The notes beneath the pieces are model-generated. The model saw only the letters and a list, made by a program, of their open reading frames with translations, did not search any database and was not told the origin of the DNA. A stretch of 8,005 nt of DNA from Planctomycetota bacterium (GTDB taxonomy: Bacteria; Planctomycetota; PLA2; JAEUHO01). How positions within the stretch are numbered: the stretch's first letter is position 1; every line of letters starts with the position of its first letter. The DNA is taken from contig JAPKHB010000168.1 of NCBI GenBank assembly GCA_026647295.1, positions 1 to 8,005 of the forward strand, in the 5' to 3' direction. This document shows positions 1 through 6,663 of this stretch, piece by piece. A program made the translations under genes and the position numbers.

Positions 1-1
1 T

Positions 2-1432
2 CGCCGGAGGTTCAGCCGCGTGGCGCTGAGCCTCGCGAAGGGACTCGCGAAAACGGAGCTAGGCGCGGTCATCACCGCGGCCGAGCTCCACCCGGACGCG
101 CCCGTGCGATGTGTGAACTGGTGGAAGCGCCGGGGCGGGCCGTGGGAGCCAGAGGGCGGGCCCGTGCGGTCGCCGTACATCCCGGTGCTGGCGACGGCCG
201 AGCACCAAGTACAGGACCTCGGGTTCGGCGTGCTGCTCGACATGCTCGGGGCCAGCCGCTATGCCCGGGAGTTGGACATCGGCCTCGAGCGCATCATGCG
301 GCGGAACGGCGACGGCAAGGGCGTCCAGCCGATGAGCAGCGCCCCGAACTCCAAGGACGGCGCCCTGACCACCTTCCAGTGGTTCGACGAGACCCACCGG
401 CTCTACCTGCCGAACCAGTTGAGGGCCCATCAGACGATGCTCGCGAACATGCCGAAGCGCCCCCTGGCCGACCCGTGGGCGCTCGAAACCACGACTGCCT
501 TCGCCACCGGGCAGGGCTCGATCGCCGAGCGGACGATGGCGTACGCACGTCAGATTGCGGAGCAGAAGGTGAGGGACCAGCACCTCTTCTTCTTCCACCG
601 CCAGGCCAGCCCCCAACACGACCTCAGGACCGTGGCCGGGCGGCGTGCGGCCGTGGTTGAGGCGCGCGGGCCGGAAGCGGCCGCCTGGTCGGATATCCCG
701 GGGATCTGCGCACAGTGGGATGACCCGACGCGCGACCCGCGCTACCTCGCGCGGGTGTGGCTGAACCAGCCGAACGCGGCGGCCGGGCGTGCGTTCGATG
801 CGGAGCAGTTCGCAGGTCTCGCCCGGGCGGAGAAGATCCCGGACGGCGCCCTGGTGACGCTCGGGTTCGACGGCTCGCGGACCAGTGATGCGACCGGCAT
901 CATCATCACCGAGGTGGTGACGGGTCTGCAGGAGGTAGTCGGCATCTGGGAGAACCCCGGCCGCGACGACTGGGAGGTTCCTGATAGCGACGTCGACGCG
1001 GCGATGGCCGCGGTGTTCGCCCGCTGGGACGTCTGGCGGGCCTACTGCGACCCCTACTGGTGGGAGTCCTATGTGGCGAAATGGGCCGGCGATTTCGGCG
1101 AGAAACGGGTGGTGTCCTTCGCGACTAACAGCATCCGGCGGATCGCCCCGGCCCTGCGCGCCTACGCGGCCGCGATTGCGTCGGGCGAGCTGACCCACAC
1201 CGGCCACCCGAGCTACCTGGCTCACGTGGGGAACGCCTGCCGGCGGGAGACGCAACTGCTCGACCCGGAGGGGCGGCCGGTGTGGACAATCGCGAAAGAG
1301 CGTGAGGACTCGCCGTTCAAAATCGACCTGGCGATGGCCGGGTGCCTGAGCTGGCAGGCGCGGCTCGACGCGGTGGCGGCGGGAGCGAAGCCGCAGTCGA
1401 AGCGCCCGCCCTCCGTGATCTTCGCCGACTAA
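2..1432 (+). CDS. Phage terminase large subunit, 5' end truncated by window
   Basis: ATPase and nuclease of the DNA packaging motor; it cuts concatemeric DNA and drives it through the portal. The frame is open from base 2 to the stop at 1430-1432. The first in-window start is GTG at 20, but an Arg-rich stretch plus VALSL precedes the P-loop in the same frame, so the true start lies upstream. I infer that some tens of residues are missing. Numbering from the GTG: a variant Walker A, AKGLAKTE (residues 6-13); Walker B ending in FDETH (D123, E124); a TTTAFATGQGS segment near residue 160 that fits the coupling motif. The RNase H-like nuclease follows with LGFDGSR (D284), YCDPYWWE (D344) and KIDLAMAG (D436), the three acidic positions expected for metal binding. 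Both domains look intact. No small terminase subunit is visible. The next gene begins 15 bases downstream. The family call is secure; the exact subfamily is not resolved. Confidence 0.93.
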   Translation, partial: RRRFSRVALSLAKGLAKTELGAVITAAELHPDAPVRCVNWWKRRGGPWEPEGGPVRSPYIPVLATAEHQVQDLGFGVLLDMLGASRYARELDIGLERIMRRNGDGKGVQPMSSAPNSKDGALTTFQWFDETHRLYLPNQLRAHQTMLANMPKRPLADPWALETTTAFATGQGSIAERTMAYARQIAEQKVRDQHLFFFHRQASPQHDLRTVAGRRAAVVEARGPEAAAWSDIPGICAQWDDPTRDPRYLARVWLNQPNAAAGRAFDAEQFAGLARAEKIPDGALVTLGFDGSRTSDATGIIITEVVTGLQEVVGIWENPGRDDWEVPDSDVDAAMAAVFARWDVWRAYCDPYWWESYVAKWAGDFGEKRVVSFATNSIRRIAPALRAYAAAIASGELTHTGHPSYLAHVGNACRRETQLLDPEGRPVWTIAKEREDSPFKIDLAMAGCLSWQARLDAVAAGAKPQSKRPPSVIFAD

Positions 1433-1447
1433 TCCGCCACGAGCGGC

Positions 1448-1687
1448 GTGAGCCCATGCTGGGCGCAGATGTGGACGCGGGAGCGCATACTGACCGTCGC
1501 TGAGCTGTGTGGTTTTGCGGCCGTTGTCGCGGCGGGGGCGCTGACGGCGTACGCGATTGCTGGAGTGCTGCCGGGCGTCGCGGCGGGTCTCCTCGGCGGT
1601 GGCGGGGCGACGGTCTACCTCGCGAACGCGTACGCCCTGCCGGCCGCTCCGCTCCCACCGGAGGAGCCACCCAATGCCCAGCATTAG
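1448..1687 (+). CDS. Small two-helix membrane protein between terminase and portal
   Basis: A 79-residue protein of unknown function, read from GTG at 1448. An in-frame ATG at 1469 (residue 8) is an alternative start, and neither has a good Shine-Dalgarno. Residues 10-13 (TRER) are charged. They are followed by two hydrophobic, Ala/Gly-rich stretches at about 20-38 and 39-64, which would form a helical hairpin across the membrane. The tail from about 65 is Pro-rich (PAAPLPPEEPP). The end overlaps the portal start by 14 bases, and the portal ribosome-binding site lies inside this gene, so the two are probably translationally coupled. Small membrane proteins at this position are seen in other phage head modules, usually without an assigned role. 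A holin is possible, but no endolysin is nearby and the location does not favour it. The reading frame is supported by its spacing and by its clear membrane-protein composition. Confidence 0.62.
   Translation: MSPCWAQMWTRERILTVAELCGFAAVVAAGALTAYAIAGVLPGVAAGLLGGGGATVYLANAYALPAAPLPPEEPPNAQH
1660..1666 (+). promoter_or_regulatory. Ribosome-binding site that fixes the portal start
   Basis: GGAGGAG lies 7 bases before the ATG at 1674. It selects this ATG over upstream in-frame starts such as the one at 1557, which would add 39 Arg/Ser-rich residues unlike any portal N terminus. Confidence 0.85.
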
Positions 1688-2879
1688 GCGCATCCTCGAC
1701 GCCCGCGCCAATCCGGGGCAGGCCGGCGGGCCGGCCGCGAACCCCGCGTTCGTGCAGACCGAGGGAGGGATAACCTGGCTGAGCAGCCCGAGCGTGACCG
1801 GGATGCCCGTCGTAACCGACGATTCGGCGCTGACCCTCTCGGCGGTGTACCGGGCGACGGTCCTCGTGGCCTCGACGATCGCCTCCTTCCCCCGTCGGGT
1901 GATCGATATCCCGACGGGGGAGGCGAAGTACGACGAGCGCGAGCGGTTCATGTGGTCGCGCCCGAACCCCGAGGTCTCCGGGATGGAATTCTGGGAGACC
2001 GTGATCGGGCATGAATTCCTGAACGGCAATGCCTTCATCTACGTGGAGCGGGATGGCCTCATGATGCCCCGTGAGCTGTGGCCGATCATGCCGCACCGCG
2101 TGCGCATCTACCGCGACAAGGCATCGCGGCGAAAAGTGTATTGCCTCGACGGCGACGTTGAGATCCCCTTCGGCGACGTCAACTACGGCGGCGAAATCTG
2201 CCACGTCAAGGGGTTCGGGAGGGACGGCCTGCGCGGGCTGAGCCTGGTGAGGCTCATGGCCAACGCCCTCTCCCTGGCCGTGGCCGCCGAGGAGTTCGCG
2301 AGCCGCACGTTCGTGAACGGCGCCCACCCCACGGGCACGCTGGAGACCGACCAGGAGATCGAGGAGGAGTACGGGAAGAAGCTGTTGGCCTCATGGGATC
2401 GGAACAACGCCAGCCTGCGGAACGCCCAGAAGACGGCCATCCTGGACAAGGGCCTCAGGTGGAAACAGATGCAGGTGAACGCCGGCGACGCCGCGCTCAT
2501 CGACTCGCGGAAGTTCCAGGTCCTCGACATTGCGCGGTTCACCGGCATCCCGGCCTACATGCTCGATCCCGAGAAAACGTCGAGCTGGGGGACGGGCGTC
2601 GCCGAGCAGAACCGCGGGTTCGTGACGTACACCCTGACCCCGCACAAGACCCGGTTCGAGCAGACGGTTAGCGACGAGCTCGTCATGAACCAGTTCCGGC
2701 GGTTCGAGTTCGACGACAGCGGCCTCCTGCGCGGGCTCATGAAGGACCAGGTTGAGAGCGTGGGCGCCCTGGTGAGGGCCGGGTTCGAACCCGCGGCCGC
2801 GCTCAAGGCGGTAGGACTGCCGCCGATCGCCCACACGGGCACCGTCCCCGTGACTGTTCAGCCGCCGAAAAACGAGTAG
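1674..2879 (+). CDS. HK97-family phage portal protein
   Basis: Forms the dodecameric ring at one vertex of the capsid through which DNA enters and leaves and to which the connector and tail attach. The 401-residue length is usual for the family. Recognisable features in order are: SAVYRATVLVASTIASFP near residue 57 (the conserved VYRCV..IA...A..P region); the SRPNPEVSGMEFWE segment near 95-108; GNAF at 118-121; a LWPIMPHRV stretch; the ICHVKGFGRDGLRGLS segment; a stem-helix region with FVNGAHPTG at 213-221; FQVLDIARFTGIPAYML; and SSWGTGVAEQ at 303-312 followed by TLTPHKTRFEQ. The start at 1674 is chosen for its strong ribosome-binding site. The C terminus is a short Pro/Val-rich tail. The protease begins 37 bases later. 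Family assignment is by motif recognition and is strong. Confidence 0.95.
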   Translation: MPSIRRILDARANPGQAGGPAANPAFVQTEGGITWLSSPSVTGMPVVTDDSALTLSAVYRATVLVASTIASFPRRVIDIPTGEAKYDERERFMWSRPNPEVSGMEFWETVIGHEFLNGNAFIYVERDGLMMPRELWPIMPHRVRIYRDKASRRKVYCLDGDVEIPFGDVNYGGEICHVKGFGRDGLRGLSLVRLMANALSLAVAAEEFASRTFVNGAHPTGTLETDQEIEEEYGKKLLASWDRNNASLRNAQKTAILDKGLRWKQMQVNAGDAALIDSRKFQVLDIARFTGIPAYMLDPEKTSSWGTGVAEQNRGFVTYTLTPHKTRFEQTVSDELVMNQFRRFEFDDSGLLRGLMKDQVESVGALVRAGFEPAAALKAVGLPPIAHTGTVPVTVQPPKNE

Positions 2880-2916
2880 GAATCCGCTAGGTCCGGGTGC
2901 CGCGCACGCTGTTGGC

Positions 2917-3717
2917 GTGAAACTGACATCGACCCTGGTGGCCGAGCTGGATCGCCGCGGGCGGCGGTTCGACTCCGAGATCGAGGTGAGAGCCGTGAAC
3001 GCGGACGGGTCGATCCCGTTCCGGGGTCACGCCTCGCTGTTCAACAAACGGTACTCCGTGTACGGCATGTGGCTGGAGGAATTCGCCCCCGGCGCGTTCG
3101 AGAAAACCATTCGCGAGAGCGATGTGAGAGCGCTGATCAACCACGACCCGAACATGGTGCTCGCGCGGTCGAAGGCCGGGACCCTCCGGCTCGCGGAGGA
3201 CGCGAAGGGTTTGCTGGTGGAGGCGGACATGGCGCCGACCACCTACTCCCAGGACCTCGCCGTCTCGATGCAGCGGGGCGACGTTAACCAGATGAGCCAC
3301 GCGTTCCGCTCCGTGGTCGAGAAATGGGACGAGTCGGCGAAGATTCCCGTGCGAACGATCATCGAGGCGCAGCTCTTCGACGTGTCGGTAGTGACCTACC
3401 CGATGTTGGAGAGCACCGACGCGGCGCTGCGATCGGTCCAGTTCGACGTGATGCTGCGGACCCTCGGCCTCGACGAGATGGAGGCCGAGGAGCGGGGCGC
3501 GCTGTTGATGCAGGTGACCGCCGGCGAGATTGAACCGGCGTTCCGACCGGTGTTGCTGCGGGCGCAGGAGCGGATCGCGGCACTCACCCCCACGGCCGGC
3601 GATGAGCCACCGGAGCCCACCCAGACGACGGGGCCGGCGATGAGCCACTCCGCGGATCGAGACACCCGTCAGCGCAGGCTGCGGCTCCAGGCGAGCCGCT
3701 GGGCCCTGCCGCTGTAG
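2917..3717 (+). CDS. HK97-type prohead (capsid maturation) protease
   Basis: Serine protease packaged inside the procapsid that cuts the delta domain from the major capsid protein and then itself. The protein is 266 residues from GTG at 2917, which is the first possible start in this frame after the portal stop. Conserved features: FRGHASLFNKRY near 35-46; WLEEFAPGAFEKT near 52-64; INHDPNMVLARS with the likely catalytic His at 76; GTLRLAEDAKGL; NQMSHAF with the likely catalytic Ser at 127; and LFDVSVVTYPM, the usual end of the protease core. After about residue 165 comes a roughly 100-residue C-terminal region: helical at first, then a Pro/Thr linker, then a basic tail with RQRRLRLQ near the end. 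No clear Shine-Dalgarno precedes the GTG, unlike the capsid gene 18 bases downstream, which fits the low protease copy number needed. The function is well supported by both motif and neighbours. Confidence 0.93.
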   Translation: MKLTSTLVAELDRRGRRFDSEIEVRAVNADGSIPFRGHASLFNKRYSVYGMWLEEFAPGAFEKTIRESDVRALINHDPNMVLARSKAGTLRLAEDAKGLLVEADMAPTTYSQDLAVSMQRGDVNQMSHAFRSVVEKWDESAKIPVRTIIEAQLFDVSVVTYPMLESTDAALRSVQFDVMLRTLGLDEMEAEERGALLMQVTAGEIEPAFRPVLLRAQERIAALTPTAGDEPPEPTQTTGPAMSHSADRDTRQRRLRLQASRWALPL

Positions 3718-3724
3718 CGAACAC

Positions 3725-3730
3725 AGGAGG
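3725..3730 (+). promoter_or_regulatory. Strong ribosome-binding site of the major capsid gene
   Basis: AGGAGG sits 5 bases before the GTG at 3736. It supports that GTG as the start and fits the high expression expected of a capsid protein. Confidence 0.85.
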
Positions 3731-3735
3731 CTGCT

Positions 3736-4953
3736 GTGGACCTGAAGCAGATGATCGAGGAACGCGCGAACATGTGGGAGCGCATGAAGGGCCTCAACGA
3801 TGGCGCCGAGGCCCGCGAGAGCGGGGCGCTCGAAGGCAGCGAGGTCGAGGAATACGAGAAACTCGAGGCGCGCCTGGACCAGCTCTCGGCAGAGATCGAG
3901 CGGCGGACGCGGTTCGATGGCCGCGCGAAGCACTTCGAGGGCGGCGCGCCGGGGCCGGTGGTTGAGCCGGTCCGGCCCGGCGCGCAGCGCACGGAGGAGG
4001 AGGAGGCCGAGCTGCGGGCGTTTCGCTCGTTCCTCAAGGGCGGACCGGCGCCGGCCGAGCTGCGCTCGCTGCAGGCGGACAGTGACGTGGAGGGAGGCTA
4101 CCTCCTCGCCCCGCAGACGGTGGCAACGCTGCTGCTGGCGGGCGTGGACAATGAGACATTCATGCGCCAGCCGGGATTCGCGACGATCGAGCGCATCACC
4201 GAGGCCGCGGGCCTGGGTGTGGTGTCGCTAGACACCGATTTCGCCGCCGCCGACTGGACGCAGGAGCTGACCCAGACCACCGTCGACGAGGCCCTACGGC
4301 TCGGCAAGCGCGAGCTGAAGACCAGCCCGCTGACGAAGGAGACCAAGCTCTCCCGCACCCTCGTGCGGCGTACGGCGGGCGGCGCCGAGACGCTCGTCAT
4401 GAGCCGGCTGGCGTACCAGTTTGGCGTGACGATGGAGAACGCCTACCTGAACGGGTCCGGCGCCGGGCAGCCCCTCGGCTGTTTCACCGCCTCGGCCCAG
4501 GGCATCTCGACCGCCCGCGACGTGAGCACCGACAACACCGCCACCGCCATCACCGCTGACGGCCTTATCGAGGCGAAGCACACCCTGAAGGGCCAGTACT
4601 GGCCCCGCGCGCGCTGGATCTTCCACCGGGATGCCGTCAAGAAAATCCGCAAGCTCAAGGATGGCGACGGCCAGTACCTCTGGGCGGCCGGTCTCTCGGG
4701 AGGGATCCCGGACCGCATCCTGGAGACCCCGTACGTGATGAGCGAATACGCGCCCAACACGTTCACGACCGGCCTCTACGTCGGCATCATTGGGGATTTC
4801 TCGTTCTACTGGATCGTCGACGCGCTGCAGCTCGAGATCCAGGTGCTGAACGAGCTCTACGCCCGCACGAACCAGTTCGGCTACATCGGCCGCCTTGAGA
4901 CGGACGGCATGCCCGTCCTCGAAGAGGCATTCGTCCGGGTGAAACTGGCCTAA
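3736..4953 (+). CDS. Major capsid protein, HK97 fold, with N-terminal delta domain
   Basis: Subunit of the icosahedral shell; 405 residues from a GTG with a strong ribosome-binding site. Residues 1 to about 65 are highly charged and helical with heptad-like spacing (EVEEYEKLEARLDQLSAEIE). This is the delta domain that acts as scaffold in HK97-type phages, and it explains why no separate scaffold gene is seen. A second acidic stretch (TEEEEAELRAFRSFLKGG) leads to the shell domain. Shell-domain landmarks are SDVEGGYLLAPQ (116-127), a middle region with YLNGSGAGQPLGCF, the HRDAVKKIRKLKDGDGQYLW segment, and a C-terminal MPVLEEAFVRVKLA. By analogy, cleavage should fall between about residues 95 and 115, leaving a mature protein near 290-310 residues; the exact site is inferred. 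The gene follows the protease by 18 bases, the standard order. Confidence 0.95.
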   Translation: MDLKQMIEERANMWERMKGLNDGAEARESGALEGSEVEEYEKLEARLDQLSAEIERRTRFDGRAKHFEGGAPGPVVEPVRPGAQRTEEEEAELRAFRSFLKGGPAPAELRSLQADSDVEGGYLLAPQTVATLLLAGVDNETFMRQPGFATIERITEAAGLGVVSLDTDFAAADWTQELTQTTVDEALRLGKRELKTSPLTKETKLSRTLVRRTAGGAETLVMSRLAYQFGVTMENAYLNGSGAGQPLGCFTASAQGISTARDVSTDNTATAITADGLIEAKHTLKGQYWPRARWIFHRDAVKKIRKLKDGDGQYLWAAGLSGGIPDRILETPYVMSEYAPNTFTTGLYVGIIGDFSFYWIVDALQLEIQVLNELYARTNQFGYIGRLETDGMPVLEEAFVRVKLA

Positions 4954-4974
4954 CCCTCCAGTCGTCCGCCGCCC

Positions 4975-5002
4975 GGGGCGGGAGTTTCAACCCTCCCGCC
5001 CC
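4975..5002 (+). terminator. Strong GC hairpin after the capsid gene, possible terminator or processing site
   Basis: GGGGCGGGAG at 4975-4984 pairs perfectly with CTCCCGCCCC at 4993-5002: a 10-bp stem with an 8-base loop, starting 22 bases after the capsid stop. No T run follows, only a C-rich tract, so it is not a classic intrinsic terminator. It could be a partial terminator, a 3' end that stabilises the capsid message, or an attenuator. A weaker 5-bp hairpin (4969-4973 with 4977-4981) would compete with it. Confidence 0.5.
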
Positions 5003-5043
5003 CCACCCCCCAAAACGGGGACCCACGGAAAGGGAGAGACACC

Positions 5044-5496
5044 GTGAACCTGAGCAGGAAGATTTCCACCCAGATCGCCCACGCACCCGTCGCTGCCGGA
5101 TCGAGCGACGTCACCGATTGCAACGTCGTCGACATGCAGGGGTACGACGGCTGCCGCTTCATCGTCGGTTTCGGCGCGATCACAGCCAACGCCGTGACGA
5201 GCATCAAGGTCCAGCAGGCGGCCGTGAAGGCCAGTGACACCGCCCTGACGAGCGGCGCCGACCTCGAGGGGACGTCGATCACCGTTGCCGACGACGGTGA
5301 CAACAAGATCTACATCATCGACATCTTCAAGCCGCGGGAGCGGTATCTGCAGCTGCGCATCCTGCGCGCGACGCAGAACGCTGTGGTTGACTTCGCGATC
5401 GCCGAGCGCTACGGGGCGCGGAAGCTCCCGGTGACCGCGCATGCCGACGTTGGCGGCGGCGAGAACCACGTTTCGCCCGCGGAAGGCACCGCATAA
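5044..5496 (+). CDS. Conserved phage head-module protein, possible capsid decoration
   Basis: 150 residues from GTG at 5044, preceded by AGGGAGAG with a fitting spacer. The protein is mostly predicted beta-strand from composition, with no membrane segment, signal peptide or enzymatic motif. It contains VDMQGYDGCRFIVGFG near residue 28, SIKVQQAAVKASD, then a DDGDNKIYIIDIFKPRERYLQLRI stretch near 94-113 (charged turn followed by strands) and the ending HVSPAEGTA. I recognise this pattern as one common in phage head regions just downstream of the capsid gene, generally annotated as hypothetical. Location and composition suggest a minor capsid or decoration protein on the shell. That role is inferred, not shown. 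The gene sits between two hairpins (4975-5002 and 5531-5560), so its expression may be set apart from its neighbours. Confidence 0.8.
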   Translation: MNLSRKISTQIAHAPVAAGSSDVTDCNVVDMQGYDGCRFIVGFGAITANAVTSIKVQQAAVKASDTALTSGADLEGTSITVADDGDNKIYIIDIFKPRERYLQLRILRATQNAVVDFAIAERYGARKLPVTAHADVGGGENHVSPAEGTA

Positions 5497-5530
5497 CCGG
5501 CAGGACGTGACTCCGTGCCGTAACGGCTAG

Positions 5531-5560
5531 ACCCGGGGTGGAGACCCATCCACCCCTGGT
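5531..5560 (+). terminator. Hairpin before the head-fibre-like gene, possible terminator or processing site
   Basis: GGGGTGGA at 5535-5542 pairs with TCCACCCC at 5549-5556 around a 6-base loop. After one mismatch, three further pairs extend the stem (5531-5533 with 5558-5560). No T run follows. The gene's ribosome-binding site (AAAGGAG, 5567-5573) begins 6 bases after the hairpin, so the structure could also affect translation of the next gene. The rest of the 87-base gap (5497-5583) shows nothing else convincing. Confidence 0.45.
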
Positions 5561-5583
5561 CGCAACAAAGGAGAAAACAGGGA

Positions 5584-6279
5584 ATGCCCGACGCCACCTA
5601 TCATCCCAAGGTCTACCGCAAACAAGGCGGCAGCGAGTTCGTCGCAGCGAGCGGCGGAGCTATCACAGTGGAGTCCGGGGGCACGCTGGACGTGCAGGCG
5701 GGTGCGACCCTCAACCTCCCCACCGGGAGTGTGGCCCGGGCCGGCCTGGTCGAGGACGCCCTGCAGATCTACGGGATCCCGGTCCCGCGGCTGCAGCAGA
5801 CGACGGGGATCCCCCTCGCCGCCTCCGAGACGGCGGGCAATTTCAACGTCGCGGTCGCGGCGAACGTCATCACCGCCCAGGGAGAGGTGACCGACAACGA
5901 GACCGAGGTCTCCGTCTGCCAGTTCCAGTTCGTGCTGCCGCCGGAGTACGTCGCGGGCGGCGACGTGAAGGTGCGGCTGCCGGTGGCCATCGTGAAAACG
6001 GGCGCCGCCGTGGACAACGGCTCGACGATCGACGTCTCTGCCTACAAGCAGAGCGACGCCGGGGCGGTGGGCTCCGACATCTGCGCGACCGCTGCCCAGA
6101 CGTTCGCCGCGGTCGACACCTGGTACAACAAGGATTTCACGATCACGGCCACGGGGCTCGTCGCGGGCGACGTCCTCAACATCGTCGTGACCGCGAGCAT
6201 CATCGACAACGAGGCCGGCGGCGGAACGCTGCGCCTGAACATGGCCCCGCCGAAGGTCCTCCTGGATGTGAAGGGCTAG
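5584..6279 (+). CDS. Beta-rich head-fibre or decoration-like protein with octad repeats
   Basis: 231 residues from ATG at 5584, with AAAGGAG 10 bases upstream. The N terminus (YHPKVYRKQGG) leads into three tandem 8-residue units at residues 23-46, pattern [S/A]-G-[G/A]-x-[I/L]-x-[V/L]-x, then TGS. Such a repeat suggests a short beta-solenoid or fibrous shaft. From about residue 70 the protein is a larger beta-rich domain (TGIPLAASETAGNF, a CQFQFVLPPEY strand, WYNKDFTITATGLVAGDVLNIVVTA) resembling a beta-sandwich or jelly-roll, as found in capsid-surface proteins. Proteins with a similar GG-repeat N terminus occur in phage head modules, some annotated as head fibre. I infer an oligomeric protein attached to the capsid surface, perhaps binding host or environmental glycans. 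It is followed after 2 bases by the next gene, so the two are probably co-translated. Confidence 0.78.
   Translation: MPDATYHPKVYRKQGGSEFVAASGGAITVESGGTLDVQAGATLNLPTGSVARAGLVEDALQIYGIPVPRLQQTTGIPLAASETAGNFNVAVAANVITAQGEVTDNETEVSVCQFQFVLPPEYVAGGDVKVRLPVAIVKTGAAVDNGSTIDVSAYKQSDAGAVGSDICATAAQTFAAVDTWYNKDFTITATGLVAGDVLNIVVTASIIDNEAGGGTLRLNMAPPKVLLDVKG
5650..5721 (+). repeat. Three in-frame 24-base units encoding octad protein repeats
   Basis: The units encode SGGAITVE, SGGTLDVQ and AGATLNLP. The repeat is clear at protein level, with Gly at position 2 and hydrophobic residues at positions 5 and 7. It is diverged at DNA level, so it is an old structural repeat and not a recent slippage product. 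Confidence 0.7.
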
Positions 6280-6281
6280 CG

Positions 6282-6653
6282 ATGAGTTGGATCCAGACCC
6301 TCAGCATCGCGCTCACGACCGATGGTGACGGCAACGGCACCGCCTACAGCGAGGTCGCCGAGGGCTTTGTTGAGATGGTGAAGCTCACGCTCGGGACCCT
6401 GGCGTCAGGCGCCGTCGACATCACCCTTACAGATGAGGAGACCGGTGCGGCCATCGTGACGATCACAAACGGAACCGACGGGCTGACCGTCCGGCCGCGA
6501 GCTGCGACGCACGACGTGGCCGGCGCGGCCGCGCTCTACGCTGCGTCCGGCCAGGCGGTGAACGACAAGATCCCAGTGAACGGCCGCATCAAGGCGGCCA
6601 TCGCCCAGGGGGGAGCCTCGAAGGCCGGCTCCCTGAAGATCCAGTTGAGCTGA
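6282..6653 (+). CDS. Conserved small phage structural protein, beta-rich
   Basis: 123 residues from ATG at 6282, only 2 bases after the previous stop; AAGGG at 6271-6275 inside the upstream gene serves as ribosome-binding site. The same frame is open back to 5538, but that extension overlaps the previous gene entirely, is Arg/Gly-rich and is a GC-driven shadow. The protein starts with a TLSIALTTDGDGNGTAYS segment. It has alternating strands (LTLGTLASGAVDITLTDEETG) and ends with a strongly patterned region: ATHDVAGAAALY, then VNDKIPVNGRIKAAIAQGG and a closing KAGSLKIQLS strand. I recognise this C-terminal pattern from small proteins in many phage head modules, usually called hypothetical. Size, beta content and position suggest a capsid-associated or decoration protein. 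No catalytic residues or membrane segments are seen. Confidence 0.8.
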   Translation: MSWIQTLSIALTTDGDGNGTAYSEVAEGFVEMVKLTLGTLASGAVDITLTDEETGAAIVTITNGTDGLTVRPRAATHDVAGAAALYAASGQAVNDKIPVNGRIKAAIAQGGASKAGSLKIQLS

Positions 6654-6663
6654 GGGAGTACCA

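Noticed and set aside
59..2038. A 659-codon open frame on the minus strand
   Set aside because: It lies antisense to terminase and portal, is rich in Arg, Pro, Gly and His, has no recognisable domain and arises from GC-rich third positions of the plus-strand genes.
1317..2327. A 336-codon minus-strand open frame
   Set aside because: Antisense to well-supported genes, Arg/Pro/Gly composition, no motif and no fitting start signal.
2887..3933. A 348-codon minus-strand open frame
   Set aside because: Antisense to the protease and capsid start, with shadow-type Arg/Leu/His composition.
5538..6281. Long 5' extension of the 123-residue protein
   Set aside because: It fully overlaps the head-fibre-like gene in another frame and is Arg/Gly-rich, while the ATG at 6282 has a suitable ribosome-binding site and begins the conserved protein.
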